From assembly GCA_050953005.1 (NCBI GenBank), contig JBMNLV010000014.1, forward strand, positions 62,001-126,000: a stretch of DNA of 64,000 bases. The letters run 5' to 3'. Positions 18,862-28,030 of the stretch are shown here, in pieces. Under the pieces are notes generated by a model. It worked only from the letters and a program-made list of their open reading frames with translations, ran no database searches and had not been told where the DNA came from. Positions within the stretch are counted from its first letter, which is position 1. The number at the start of each line of letters is the position of its first letter. This DNA comes from UBA6115 sp050953005 (GTDB lineage: Bacteria > Bacillota > Clostridia > Christensenellales > Aristaeellaceae). The translations under genes and the position numbers were made by a program.

Positions 18862-19863
18862 ATGAATAAAGTTCTTTTAATTGGTGGTCCAGCGAACATT
18901 TCCAGCCACAGCGCGTTGGACTTGCTGGACAGGGGCTTTGAAGTTTCGATATTCTCGCGCTCAGTCTCAAGGGATGATTTTAATGTGGCATCCAGGTGCG
19001 AGATGATTATTGGAAACCGGGATGACACCCAGGCGCTGCGCAGAGCCATCCAGTTAATCCAACCGGACTGCATCATTGATTTTTGTTGCTTCTACCCGTA
19101 TCAGATGAAAGGCTTACTCTCACAGGTACCCTTGTCGCTCAAGCAACTGGTCTTTATCAGTACGGTGGATGTCTATGGTTACCCTTTGTCCAGACTGCCC
19201 ATGAGAGAGGATGACCCGAAGCGAGCACCCAACTGTGCCTATGCCAAAGACAAGCGCGCCTGTGAAAAAATGTTGCGGCAAAGTGAGATATCAGCAATCA
19301 GCACTGTCGTACGTCCGGCTTACTCCATGGGGCCACGTTTTGCTTTAACAGCGTTGAGTAGAAGTGGTGGCTTGAGCCTAGTACCCAGACTGCGTACCGG
19401 TTTGCCGGTCATCAGCCCAGATGATGGGCAGCGTCTGCTACACGCGGGTAGCGCACGGGATTCTGGACGCATGATTGCCAGGCTGGTACTGGAGAGCGTC
19501 AGCATCGGTCGGGATTACAACGTGGGGGCTGTTGCCGCGCTGCCCTATGACGACTATCTGACTCTCTTCGCGGACGCGCTTGGTACGAAGGCCAATTTGG
19601 TGCATATTCCCACGGAACAGATTTACCAGTTAGCGGATGCGGCTATTTTTGAGGAAAACCTACTTTATGATCTGACCAGCCATGATGTCAGTTTTTCTGT
19701 GAACAGGTTTTTGAAGGATTTTCCGGATTTTGAGTGGATTTGGAGCCTAGAGAGCGCTATTTCTGAGTATATAGCGTATCAGGATGCGCATAGCGCCTTT
19801 GCGTTTGATGCGCTGGACTTGGAGGACAATATCATTAGTAGATGGCAACAAGCTACCTTATAG
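18862..19863 (+). CDS. NAD-dependent epimerase/dehydratase
   Basis: Extended short-chain dehydrogenase of 333 residues. ATG 18862 follows GAGGAGG, while an upstream in-frame ATG at 18802 lacks a site. The Rossmann start is VLLIGGPANISSHSALDLLD, a variant of the GxxGxxG glycine motif in which the third Gly is replaced. The catalytic YxxxK is CAYAKDKRAC. It probably epimerises or reduces a nucleotide sugar or free sugar. It stands alone between the sugar block and mobile remnants. Confidence 0.75.
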   Translation: MNKVLLIGGPANISSHSALDLLDRGFEVSIFSRSVSRDDFNVASRCEMIIGNRDDTQALRRAIQLIQPDCIIDFCCFYPYQMKGLLSQVPLSLKQLVFISTVDVYGYPLSRLPMREDDPKRAPNCAYAKDKRACEKMLRQSEISAISTVVRPAYSMGPRFALTALSRSGGLSLVPRLRTGLPVISPDDGQRLLHAGSARDSGRMIARLVLESVSIGRDYNVGAVAALPYDDYLTLFADALGTKANLVHIPTEQIYQLADAAIFEENLLYDLTSHDVSFSVNRFLKDFPDFEWIWSLESAISEYIAYQDAHSAFAFDALDLEDNIISRWQQATL

Positions 19864-20225
19864 AATACTTGGAGGACTGATCGACGACAGAGCGCATCTG
19901 AGCGAAACTTCGCTCAGCTTATAGGTAACTAGGCAGCATGACATGCTATCAACCTGAACTCAAAATAACATGGCATATATCATAACAATTGTTGTATAAT
20001 GTATGTGCGCCCATCTTATACTAGGGACGCACATCAATGGCTATTCCCGTAGCTATTGCTCTTTTTTATGCTGTTTTTAAACTCAATCATAAACGCTTCG
20101 ATGGACCGGTCTTTTTGCGTCTGCGCGTTGCCTCTTTCATACTACTTCCAAACGTTAATGCTTCACATAATAGAAGAAACCTGATATAATGAATCTGCAG
20201 TCTACAAAGAAATCAGGTGGAAGAT
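19864..20225. other. Intergenic stretch with transposon edge
   Basis: No recognisable gene. A 50-codon frame (20037-20189, MAIPVAIALFYAVFK...) has no ribosome site and no family I know. The left end of the IS630-type element must lie in its right part, but its terminal inverted repeat could not be fixed because the right end is missing. Confidence 0.4.
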
Positions 20226-20982
20226 ATGGGCAGAAAAAGTCCGGTGTTTGAAGAAGCAGAGCGTTCAGAAATCCTTGCGGCTCAAAAGAAACAGCATCCT
20301 GTTCATGTTACCCGTCGGTTGCTGGCCCTGAAACTGAAAGTGGTGGATGGATTGGGCAGTGAGGAGGCCGGAAAGCTTGCGGGGATGCATAGAACGAGCG
20401 CGAATCGGATTGTCAAAAGGTACCAAGAAGAAGGCATAGAAGCCATCGTAGGCGTACGGCACCACAACGAACACCGTTATATGAGCCGGGAAGAGGAAAC
20501 AGCCTTTCTATTGCAGTTTCAGCGCCGGAGCGAAGCAGGCCAAATCATAGAAACGCGGGAAATCCATCAGGCCTATGAAAAAGCGGTTGGTCATTCAGTC
20601 ACCCGGAACATGATCTACTATCTGTTGCGTCGTCATAAATGGCGTAAGGTCATGCCGCGCAGCAGGCATGAAAAGAAAGCCAGTGAAGAAGCGAATGAAG
20701 TTTATAAAAAAAATCACCGAAAAGATCAAAACGCTGAAAAAGAGCCAGCCAAAACTTCGGGTAATGTTTCAGGACGAGGCTGGGTTTGGACGGATCAATA
20801 AACCCAAGCGATGCTGGTGCAAAAAGGGAATACGTCCCTTTGTACCCTGTCACCATATCCGGGAATACAGATATCTGTATGGCGCTGTGTCTCCACATGT
20901 AGAAGTGTCAAACATAGGCAACACAATGGGCGCTTCCTTGGTAGAATTCAGGGCGGCTCAATGGCTCGACATTGAGCCTTGA
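20226..20982 (+). mobile_element. IS630-type transposase gene, frameshifted and truncated
   Basis: From ATG 20226 the first frame encodes a helix-turn-helix half (GLGSEEAGKLAGMHRTSANRI and the linker to YYLLRRHKWRK). The second frame carries the start of the DDE domain (RVMFQDEAGFGRINKPKRCW, first catalytic Asp in FQDE) up to LYGAVSPH. The frames switch at an A8 run in TATAAAAAAAATC (20704-20713); dropping one A joins them. After residue ~80 of the second part the IS630 similarity ends, so the rest of the DDE domain is lost just before the IS200-type remnant. Some IS elements use A-run slippage, but the truncation makes this copy dead. Confidence 0.75.
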
Positions 20983-21004
20983 TTGTGCGCTTTAGCCTCC
21001 AAAA

Positions 21005-21358
21005 CCACCAGCAGAGCTGGTGGAATAAAAAAGCTTTAGCTATCAGAAACCTCCTTTGCTACAATCGAGAAGGTCTGGCAACCGCACCGAAAGCAAAGGA
21101 GGTTTGTCATCGAAGATGAATGACAGTAAAAGCTTATCACACACAAAATGGAACTGCAAATATCACATTGTGTTTGCCCCGAAGTATCGACGGCAAATTG
21201 TGTACGGGAAGATCAAAGCGGACATCGGAAGGATTCTCAGGCAACTATGCGATATGAAACAAGTGGAGATACACGAAGCAGAAGCCTGTGCGGATCATAT
21301 CCATATGCTGGTGAGTATCCGAAATAAGAAAAAGAATCGAAAGAAGAGAAAGGTATAA
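21005..21358 (+). mobile_element. IS200/IS605-type element, left end and truncated TnpA
   Basis: The left-end subterminal hairpin is CCACCAGC-AGA-GCTGGTGG (21005-21023). The tnpA frame starts at ATG 21116: MNDSKSLSHTKWNCKYHIVF, then APKYRRQIVYGK. It reaches the HUH motif in ADHIHMLVSI and then runs into unrelated Lys-rich codons (NKKKNRKKRKV) to TAA 21358. The catalytic Tyr region of a normal TnpA of about 130-150 residues is gone, so this is an inactive remnant. It sits against the broken IS630-type gene. Confidence 0.82.
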
Positions 21359-21670
21359 TCAAGAAGTTAAACTCACTACTGATACTGATGTAAAGCTTTA
21401 TTGCATCCAAAGCGGCGAGGGATTTTATTGTCCCGCAAGGAAGGAAACCGATGGCGTAGCCTAAGCTACGTTGTTGAGGTTGACTGACACAGCAGGGCGA
21501 TCAAAGACCCGGCGTGACGATGCAATAAAGATTGGAATCAGTATGAAATCAGGACATTTTGCTTTAAAGATATAGAGCCATCACCAAACGAGGATACAAT
21601 TTAGGTAGCTTCAACACATTGACAGCATATCGGTATTCCGATATATTAAATGTGATAGGAGGTGCTTAAA
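21359..21670. other. Intergenic stretch with distant 12-bp inverted repeat
   Basis: CTTTATTGCATC (21396-21407) is repeated inverted as GATGCAATAAAG (21519-21530). Between them are smaller stems, for example GCGTAGC-CTAA-GCTACG. The segment lies directly upstream of conjugative-element-type genes and could be a structured RNA or an excision scar. No gene is seen. Confidence 0.5.
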
Positions 21671-22240
21671 GTGATGGTTCCGGAACTGCTTGAAAGTAAA
21701 AACATGACGCTGTATAAGTTATCTAAAAACAGTGGTGTTCCCTATACCACTGTCAATGACATCTACCATGGAAGAACAAGCTTGGACAAGTGCACAGCGG
21801 AAACCGTGTATAAGCTATCCAAAGAACTTGGCTTAAGCATGGAAGAGCTTTTAGCACCGTACTTAAGGGAACGAGTCAGCTTTGAACTTTACAAAAGCAA
21901 TATTTGCCATAGGTTGAAAGAATTAGGTGACATCGACTTCATTATTGAAACCCTTCAGAAAGATGATATCAGCAAACTATACCGGCGAAAATGGTATCCG
22001 GAGAGCCTCTACTTACTTGCGATGCTTGATTATATAAGCCGGGAAAACGATGTACCCCTATGCACAAAGTACGAAGCATTGCGCAGTGTAAAACTGGAGG
22101 AAACGCTCTATCCCGCCAGCGTGCTTGCCATGGCCATGGTAAGCGGAGAAGAAAAGATTAAAGTAGACGCATTATCCCAGTCCATCCCAGAGTTTCTGCG
22201 TCACAACATCGTAGAAAGCGAGGTTAGGAATGTCATCTGA
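21671..22240 (+). CDS. XRE-family HTH regulator (antitoxin-like partner of DUF6036 protein)
   Basis: DNA-binding protein of about 190 residues. The N-terminal HTH reads MTLYKLSKNSGVPYTTVND, then IYHGRTSL. The C-terminal half (FIIETLQKDDISKLYRRKWY, PESLYLLAMLDYISRENDVP) is typical of proteins encoded just before DUF6036 nucleotidyltransferases. An AGGAGG at 21657-21662 points to GTG 21671 or ATG 21674 as the start. It overlaps the downstream gene by 11 bases. Likely role: antitoxin or autorepressor of a two-gene toxin-antitoxin or abortive-infection unit carried by a conjugative element (inference). Confidence 0.75.
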   Translation: MMVPELLESKNMTLYKLSKNSGVPYTTVNDIYHGRTSLDKCTAETVYKLSKELGLSMEELLAPYLRERVSFELYKSNICHRLKELGDIDFIIETLQKDDISKLYRRKWYPESLYLLAMLDYISRENDVPLCTKYEALRSVKLEETLYPASVLAMAMVSGEEKIKVDALSQSIPEFLRHNIVESEVRNVI

Positions 22241-23024
22241 TGAAGTTAGCACATTCAATAAAGACAATTTGGACACCTATTTAAAAGAGCTGGGCAAACT
22301 ATTCCGAAAACAAAATGGTAAGAGTGCAACGGCGGAAATTGTCCTTGTAGGTGGTGCAGCCATTCTGGTCAACTATGGTTTTAGGGACATGACAACGGAT
22401 ATAGACGCCATCATTCACGCTTCATCTTCTATGAAAGACGCTATTAACCAAGTTGGCGACCAGTACAACCTGCCTAATGGCTGGCTAAATGCCGATTTTA
22501 TGCGAACCGCTTCCTATACCAGCAAACTCAATGAATTCTCCCAATACTACAAAACGTTCTCTGGTGTTCTTCAGGTGCGGAGCATATCTGCCGAATACTT
22601 GATTGCCATGAAGCTTAAGTCAGGCCGGAAGTATAAAAATGACCTGTCCGACATCATAGGCATTCTGGCAGAGCATGAAAAACGAGGACAAGCTATTTCA
22701 TGGGAAAGAGTGGATCAGGCAGTGGTTAATCTTTATCAAAGCTGGGATGGTATTCATGAAGAGGTCAAATCCTTTATCCAAAACACCTTTGAGATGAGTA
22801 ACTATGGGGAGGTGTTTAAGCAGGTACAGGAACAGGAACATCTATCCAGGGACATGCTTGTTGAGTTTCAACAGGAGTACCCACATACCGTTACGGAATC
22901 AAATGTGGATAGCATTTTGAGTATGCTTACATCTAAAAAGGAAAGAGGAAACCTCAAGAATCAGGAAAAACATACTACTGATACATTGCAGTCAACAAGA
23001 AAAAAGGATAACCCTGAACGATAG
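22230..23024 (+). CDS. DUF6036-family nucleotidyltransferase (AbiEii-like toxin candidate)
   Basis: Protein of 264 residues. The nucleotidyltransferase core reads AEIVLVGGAAILVNYGFRDM then TTDIDAI, that is GG-plus-DxD as in MNT/AbiEii folds. YLIAMKLKSGRKYKNDLSDI supplies the conserved helix and third acidic site. The ATG 22230 lies inside the end of the XRE gene (ATGTCATCTGA), so it is coupled. Pairs like this are common on Clostridial integrative elements and are thought to act as toxin-antitoxin systems. It appears intact although the surrounding element is decayed. Confidence 0.75.
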   Translation: MSSDEVSTFNKDNLDTYLKELGKLFRKQNGKSATAEIVLVGGAAILVNYGFRDMTTDIDAIIHASSSMKDAINQVGDQYNLPNGWLNADFMRTASYTSKLNEFSQYYKTFSGVLQVRSISAEYLIAMKLKSGRKYKNDLSDIIGILAEHEKRGQAISWERVDQAVVNLYQSWDGIHEEVKSFIQNTFEMSNYGEVFKQVQEQEHLSRDMLVEFQQEYPHTVTESNVDSILSMLTSKKERGNLKNQEKHTTDTLQSTRKKDNPER

Positions 23025-23154
23025 GAATCAGGTATATGTAATACATCGTCGCATAGAAACAAAATACTGCAATCACTGATATAAGGCACATTTGTAAAAA
23101 ATACAACTGTGCCTTTTTGTTCATTACAATCAAAAGGAAGGTGCATTTATCTGA

Positions 23155-24165
23155 GCAAATCAGTATCTAGATCAAAAAAATGAGAAAAAAGAAACAATTG
23201 TCCAAACTGCGCCAATTACCGAACTGTACCCGTTCCCCAACCACCCCTTCAAAGTCCGTTCCGACGACTCTATGGAAGCAACCATTGAAAGCATAAAGAC
23301 ATATGGTGTACTGGTTCCTGCTATCGTCCGCCCTCGCAAGGAAGGAGGTTATGAAATCATCGCAGGACATCGCAGGAAATATGCCTGTGAGCAAGCGGGA
23401 CTTGAAACCATGCCGGTCATCGTGCGTGATCTTAATGATAATGAAGCCACCATCATCATGGTAGACAGCAATTTGCAGCGCGAGAACATCCTGCCTAGTG
23501 AACGTGCACAAGCGTACAAGATGAAAATGGAAGCCATCAAGCGGCGGGGTGAACGGAACGACCTGACTTCGGGACAAGTTGGCACGAGGTCACGGTCAGA
23601 TGAGAAAATTGCTGAAGGTACATCCGAAAGCGCCAGAACTGTGCAGCGCTACATTCGACTTACGGAGTTGATTTCACCGCTTCAGAATATGGTAGACGAA
23701 AAGAAAATGGGTTTAACCCCTGCGTCAGAAATCTCGTTCCTGAAACCAAAGGAACAGGAATTGCTCGTTGCAACCATCGAGTCGGAGCAGGCCATCTGTG
23801 ACAGGATCGCTTTTATAGCGGAAGGCCGGATTGTTGCGTCGGGCACCGTTTCTCAATTGATGGAAAGAATTTCCCACGGCCATGCGATCCAATTTGTTAC
23901 AGACAAAAACATCGAAAGTTTACCGGTTGATCTTCAAGCCTGTTTTAAGGGAAGCAAAGTCACAGTCCGGCCTGACCATTCCCTTGTCATGGCGTCTGAT
24001 CAGCGCATTCCACTATTCCCGGTCATGGAGTTCTTTCATAAAAATAAAGTTGAGGTGTACGAAGCGCGTGAACTGCGCCCTTCTTTGGAAGATGTGTTTG
24101 TCAAACTGACAGGCATTGAATCTTCTGTGCTGAAGAAAGACAAGGAAAAAGGAGGGCGCCAATGA
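23155..24165 (+). pseudogene. ParB N-terminus fused in frame to ABC-transporter ATPase C-terminus
   Basis: An unusual chimera. Up to codon GCC at about 23791 it is a conjugative-element ParB: ITELYPFPNHPFKVR, EIIAGHRRKYACEQAG (ParB box), NLQRENILPSERA, SEISFLKPKEQELL. After that it is the last 120 residues of an ABC-2-type ATPase: ICDRIAFIAEGRIVASG then SLEDVFVKLTG. Walker A, signature and Walker B are absent, so it cannot hydrolyse ATP. ParB similarity starts at 23155, yet the first in-frame ATG is 23272 without a ribosome site. It overlaps the permease gene (ATGA). It best fits a deletion that joined an element to a chromosomal ABC operon. Confidence 0.85.
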
Positions 24166-24893
24166 AAAGCTGGATCGCATTTTGGAACATCCTGAAAAAA
24201 GACGTAAAAAATTATTATTTAAAACCGCCCAACATCAGCTGGGGTATTATTTTTCCCCTCTCATGGACACTGATGCAGCTCATTCGCTCTCCCGGCGGGA
24301 ACATCCTGGAATTGCTCCCCGGTCTGATTTCAATGAGTGTTTTGTTCGGCACCACCTCCATGCTCGCTGTCACAATCACCTTTGAACGAAGCGGAAGGTC
24401 GTTTGATCGCTTGTTGCTGGCGCCCATCAATATAAGCGTGATGGTGCTTGCAAAAATTGCGGGAACCATCCTGTTCGGCATTTTCAATGCGTTTGTTCCG
24501 GTCATTTTCGCAAGCTTCCTGATTGATCTTGGCGCAGTGAATTGGGGGCTGGTATTTCTAACGGTTTTGATGATTGCCATTACATCAGCGCTCCTGGGGC
24601 TTCTGATTGCGGTATCTGCAAAGCAGGTGTTTGAAGCGCAGACATTCTCAAACTTCTTCCGCTTTCCAATGCTGTTTCTCTGCGGGCTGTTTATACCGAT
24701 TTCCAGTTTGCCTCTTGTGTTGCGGCCTGTTTCGTTCTGCCTGCCGCTTACTTACGGAACTGATATTCTTAGAGGTGCGATTATGGGAGCAAATACCATT
24801 CCACCGCTACTCTCTTTCGGAATGTTATTCGCATTTGCGATGGCATTATTTTTAATATCCCGACGTAATATTAACCGGAAATGGATCATGTAA
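24162..24893 (+). CDS. ABC-2 type transporter permease
   Basis: Membrane protein of 243 residues with six predicted helices (for example ISMSVLFGTTSMLAVTITFE, VIFASFLIDLGAVNWGLVFL). The phrase FERSGRSFDRLLLAPI is typical of ABC-2 permeases of drug or lipid exporters. Its ATG lies within the end of the truncated ATPase fusion gene, the usual coupling of ATPase and permease. With the ATPase lost, the transporter is probably orphaned unless another ATPase serves it. Confidence 0.85.
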   Translation: MKSWIAFWNILKKDVKNYYLKPPNISWGIIFPLSWTLMQLIRSPGGNILELLPGLISMSVLFGTTSMLAVTITFERSGRSFDRLLLAPINISVMVLAKIAGTILFGIFNAFVPVIFASFLIDLGAVNWGLVFLTVLMIAITSALLGLLIAVSAKQVFEAQTFSNFFRFPMLFLCGLFIPISSLPLVLRPVSFCLPLTYGTDILRGAIMGANTIPPLLSFGMLFAFAMALFLISRRNINRKWIM

Positions 24894-25024
24894 GAGAAGA
24901 ATTCAGTTAGTGGTTAACATGAACGAAATATAATCCATGGTTGTGAGCAAGCTTGTTGTGAATAATGAATATAGGCAATCGAAACGCAACAAACGAAGAA
25001 TATCTGCGAATTTATGTTCAATTT

Positions 25025-25405
25025 TTAAAGCATTTGTTTGTCTTCCACATGTTTTTTTAAAGCCTGAAATGACTTGTCGCTGATGACATGTTCTATCTTA
25101 CAAGCATCTTCTATCGCTGTTTCCTTATCAACACCAAGCATTTCAAGAATTTTGCTTAAAACCATGTGTTTTTCATATATTTTTTCTGCAAGAAGGAGGC
25201 CAGGCTCAGTCAGGGAAATATACCCATCATGATCAACAGTGATGAGTTTGTCTTTTTTAAGGATTTTGATTCCACGGCTGACACTGGGCCTGGAATAATT
25301 CATGTACTCAGCAACATCAACGGAACGCACCGAAGATTTTGATTTGGATAAAATATAAATAGACTCGAGATACATCTCGCCAGAAGGTTTCAAGGGTACA
25401 ATCAA
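25025..25405 (-). CDS. DtxR/MntR-family metal-dependent regulator
   Basis: Regulator of about 122-126 residues. The winged helix is SVDVAEYMNYSRPSVSRGIK and the dimerisation/metal domain has H, E and C ligands in EKHMVLSKILEMLGVD and EDACKIEHVISD, the classic DtxR signature. There is no ATG at the start; candidates are TTG 25405 just behind AGGAG, or TTG 25393 giving MKPSGEMYLESIY. It is divergent from feoAB, which carries GTTAG-N6-CTAAC operators. It is one of two DtxR paralogues here and a likely repressor of that regulon with Fe or Mn bound. Confidence 0.88.
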   Translation of the reverse strand: MIVPLKPSGEMYLESIYILSKSKSSVRSVDVAEYMNYSRPSVSRGIKILKKDKLITVDHDGYISLTEPGLLLAEKIYEKHMVLSKILEMLGVDKETAIEDACKIEHVISDKSFQALKKHVEDKQML

Positions 25406-25532
25406 CTCCTAAAAGCACGAAATTTTAAGCTTACCAGTCTTATAATACAAAAATCATATATAAAAATCAAAGAGAAGATTGGACGCCCATTTAAAGCATT
25501 TAAAGCAAAATTGCAAAATACTGTAATTCTTA

Positions 25533-25618
25533 TTGACAGCTTTGAAATCAGAGGGTATTATTATCAGTGTTAGCAAGTTCTAACTTTTAATTTGTGCTAA
25601 TCGTTAGCATACGCTAAC
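25533..25618 (+). promoter_or_regulatory. feoAB promoter with two GTTAG-N6-CTAAC operators
   Basis: TTGACA (25533-25538), a 17-nt spacer and TATTAT (25556-25561) form a near-consensus promoter. Eight bases downstream is GTTAGCAAGTTCTAAC (25569-25584), and 18 bp further GTTAGCATACGCTAAC (25603-25618). Both match the GTTAG-N6-CTAAC form seen at seven other sites in the window, so bound regulator would block initiation or early elongation. Confidence 0.8.
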
Positions 25619-25671
25619 AGAATGCGTGTTAACACAGATGAAGGATACATGGTGATATAATGGAGCATAGT

Positions 25672-25884
25672 ATGACCTTAAAAGAAGCTATAGAAGGCAA
25701 AGAGTACATTATTCAGCAGATTAAAACGGGAGACGAGGAATTAAATGCGTTCCTGTTCTCCCTTGGATGTTATGCCGGCGAAGCGATTACAGTCGTTGCC
25801 CATCGAAAAGGCGGATGCACGGTTTCCATTAAAGATGGACGTTATAACATCGATACTCATTTAGCCAATGCCATTGTTGTTTGA
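25672..25884 (+). CDS. feoA: FeoA, ferrous iron transport accessory protein
   Basis: Small SH3-like protein of 70 residues. The start is ATG 25672 (MTLKEAIEGKEYIIQQI) with TGGAG 8 bp upstream; ATG 25660 is possible but worse placed. The family pattern is visible in LFSLGCYAGEAITVVAHRKG and ending HLANAIVV. FeoA binds the membrane partner FeoB and supports Fe2+ uptake. The feoB gene follows after 118 bp that include another operator. Confidence 0.88.
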   Translation: MTLKEAIEGKEYIIQQIKTGDEELNAFLFSLGCYAGEAITVVAHRKGGCTVSIKDGRYNIDTHLANAIVV

Positions 25885-25925
25885 CAAAATGCAAAGAAAA
25901 GCAAGCTGCTTTTTTTTAACCGCGT

Positions 25926-25941
25926 GTTAGCGATTGCTAAC
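25926..25941 (+). promoter_or_regulatory. GTTAG-N6-CTAAC operator between feoA and feoB
   Basis: GTTAGCGATTGCTAAC, exact match to the shared operator. It lies 61 bp upstream of the feoB start. It could control an internal feoB promoter or strengthen repression of the operon. Confidence 0.7.
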
Positions 25942-26002
25942 AACAGGACTGCAAGCCAATCCTGAAAGGCGGCATAAAGATAAAATCGAAGGAGGAGTAC
26001 CC

Positions 26003-28000
26003 ATGAAAATTGCTTTGACAGGCAACCCGAACTCAGGTAAGACCACAATGTACAATGCTTTGACCGGCCGTAACGAAAAGGTCGGTAACTGGGCAGGTGT
26101 TACCTTAGAAAAGAGAGAGCACCCGATTAAAAAGTCGTATGCAGGTGATGAACAACTGATTGCAGTTGACCTTCCCGGTGCATACTCCATGTCTCCCTTC
26201 ACTTCCGAAGAGAGCATCACCAGTTCCTATGTGAAGAAGGAAAATCCGGATGTCATCGTCAATATCGTGGACGCTACCAATTTAAGCCGCAGCCTTTTCT
26301 TCACTACACAGCTTTTAGAGCTTGGAATCCCTGTGATCGTCGCCCTGAACAAGAGCGACCTAAATGAAAAAAGAGGTACCAAGATCGATGTGGACATCTT
26401 GTCTAAAAAGCTTGGTTGCCCTGTGGTCAACACCATTTCCACCTCCGGCGAAGGCTTGAAGGCTGTAGTTGATGCTGCCGTCGCTCATGCGAAAAACACG
26501 CAGAGCGCCCCTTATGCTCAAGGCGACGTTGATTTGACCGACAAGACGGCAGTTGAAAATGCTGACCGCAAGCGTTTTGAATTTGTAAATAAAATTGTAG
26601 AGGCTGTTGAGACCCGAAAGGTTTTTACCAAGGATAGAAACGCAGGCGATAAGATTGATGCTGTGCTCACGAACAAATGGCTCGGCATACCGATCTTTGC
26701 GGTTGTGATGTATTTGGTGTTTCAAATTTCCCAGGTTTGGGTGGGCACTCCCATTGCCGATCTGCTTGTAGGCTGGCTGGAAGCCTTCCAGGGCTGGGTA
26801 GGAGAACTCCTTGCAGACGCAAGTCCGCTTCTTTCCACCATCCTTGTTGACGGTGTCATTGGCGGTGTGATTGCGGTTATTGGCTTTCTGCCCCTTATCA
26901 TGGTCATGTACTTCCTCATCGCTCTGCTTGAAGACTGCGGTTATATGGCCCGTGTCGCTGTTGTGCTTGATCCAATCTTCAAGAGGGTTGGCCTTTCCGG
27001 CAAGTCCGTCATTCCTTTCGTTATCTCTATTGGTTGCGCGATTCCGGGTGTTATGGCAAGCCGCACTATCCGTAATGAGCGTGAAAGAAGAACGACTGCC
27101 ATGCTTGCCCCTTTCATGCCCTGTGGAGCAAAGATTCCTGTCATCGCTCTCTTTGCGGGTGCGTTTTTTGACGACGCGGGTTGGGTAAGCACCTTGATGT
27201 ACCTTTCCGGTATTGTGCTTATTTTTCTTGGCGCACTTCTCGTCAACAAGATTACAGGCCACAAAGCAAGAAAATCCTTCTTTATTATCGAACTCCCTGA
27301 ATACAAAGTACCTTCCCTTTGGAGCGCTTTCAAATCCATGTGTACTCGCGGCTGGGCTTTCATTGTGAAGGCCGCCACCATTATCCTCCTTTGCAACTTG
27401 GCGGTACAGCTCATGCAGTCCTTCACATGGAGCTTCCAGGTTGCCGAGTCCGCAGACCAGTCTATCCTTGCTTCCATTGCTTCACCCTTCGCTCATCTGC
27501 TCGTTCCGATTGTAGGCGTTCTGTCCTGGCAGCTTGCGGCAGCGGCAGTTACCGGCCTCATTGCCAAGGAAAATGTCGTAGGAACGCTTGCCGTTACTTT
27601 TGTTGGGCTTGAGAACCTCATCGACGTTGAAGAGCTTGCCCTGATGGAGGGCGCGGGCATGGAGGTTGCGGGTATTATGGCAATCACCAAGGTTGCGGCC
27701 CTCGCATACTTGATGTTCAACCTTTATACGCCCCCCTGCTTTGCGGCTATCGGCGCTATGAATGCCGAGATGAAGAGCGGCAAATGGGTTTGGGGAGCCA
27801 TCGGCCTTCAGCTCGCTACCGGTTATACTGTGGCATACCTTGTTTATACAATCGGCACGCTTGTTACCGGCGGTGTCCTTAATGTCAGCGCTGCAATAGG
27901 CGGTCTTGTCGCTGTTCTTGCCATGGCGGCAGTTATAGCTGGCCTGGTTGCAAACACTAATAAGAAGCTGAAAAAAGAATATGCTCTTAATAATCGCTAA
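26003..28000 (+). CDS. feoB: FeoB, ferrous iron transporter
   Basis: Fe2+ transporter of 665 residues. The N-terminal G-protein domain has G1 GNPNSGKTT (residues 7-15), G3 DLPGAYSM and G4 NKSD. It is followed by the helical spacer and a membrane domain with the conserved stretch IPFVISIGCAIPGVMASRTI and the second gate region KENVVGTLAVTFVG. ATG 26003 follows GGAGGAG. The length is normal for the family. It works with FeoA and the small Cys-rich protein that follows. Repressible through the GTTAG-N6-CTAAC operators upstream (inference). Confidence 0.95.
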   Translation: MKIALTGNPNSGKTTMYNALTGRNEKVGNWAGVTLEKREHPIKKSYAGDEQLIAVDLPGAYSMSPFTSEESITSSYVKKENPDVIVNIVDATNLSRSLFFTTQLLELGIPVIVALNKSDLNEKRGTKIDVDILSKKLGCPVVNTISTSGEGLKAVVDAAVAHAKNTQSAPYAQGDVDLTDKTAVENADRKRFEFVNKIVEAVETRKVFTKDRNAGDKIDAVLTNKWLGIPIFAVVMYLVFQISQVWVGTPIADLLVGWLEAFQGWVGELLADASPLLSTILVDGVIGGVIAVIGFLPLIMVMYFLIALLEDCGYMARVAVVLDPIFKRVGLSGKSVIPFVISIGCAIPGVMASRTIRNERERRTTAMLAPFMPCGAKIPVIALFAGAFFDDAGWVSTLMYLSGIVLIFLGALLVNKITGHKARKSFFIIELPEYKVPSLWSAFKSMCTRGWAFIVKAATIILLCNLAVQLMQSFTWSFQVAESADQSILASIASPFAHLLVPIVGVLSWQLAAAAVTGLIAKENVVGTLAVTFVGLENLIDVEELALMEGAGMEVAGIMAITKVAALAYLMFNLYTPPCFAAIGAMNAEMKSGKWVWGAIGLQLATGYTVAYLVYTIGTLVTGGVLNVSAAIGGLVAVLAMAAVIAGLVANTNKKLKKEYALNNR

Positions 28001-28030
28001 GAGCTAAATCTTTTGCTGGAGTCCTTGGTT

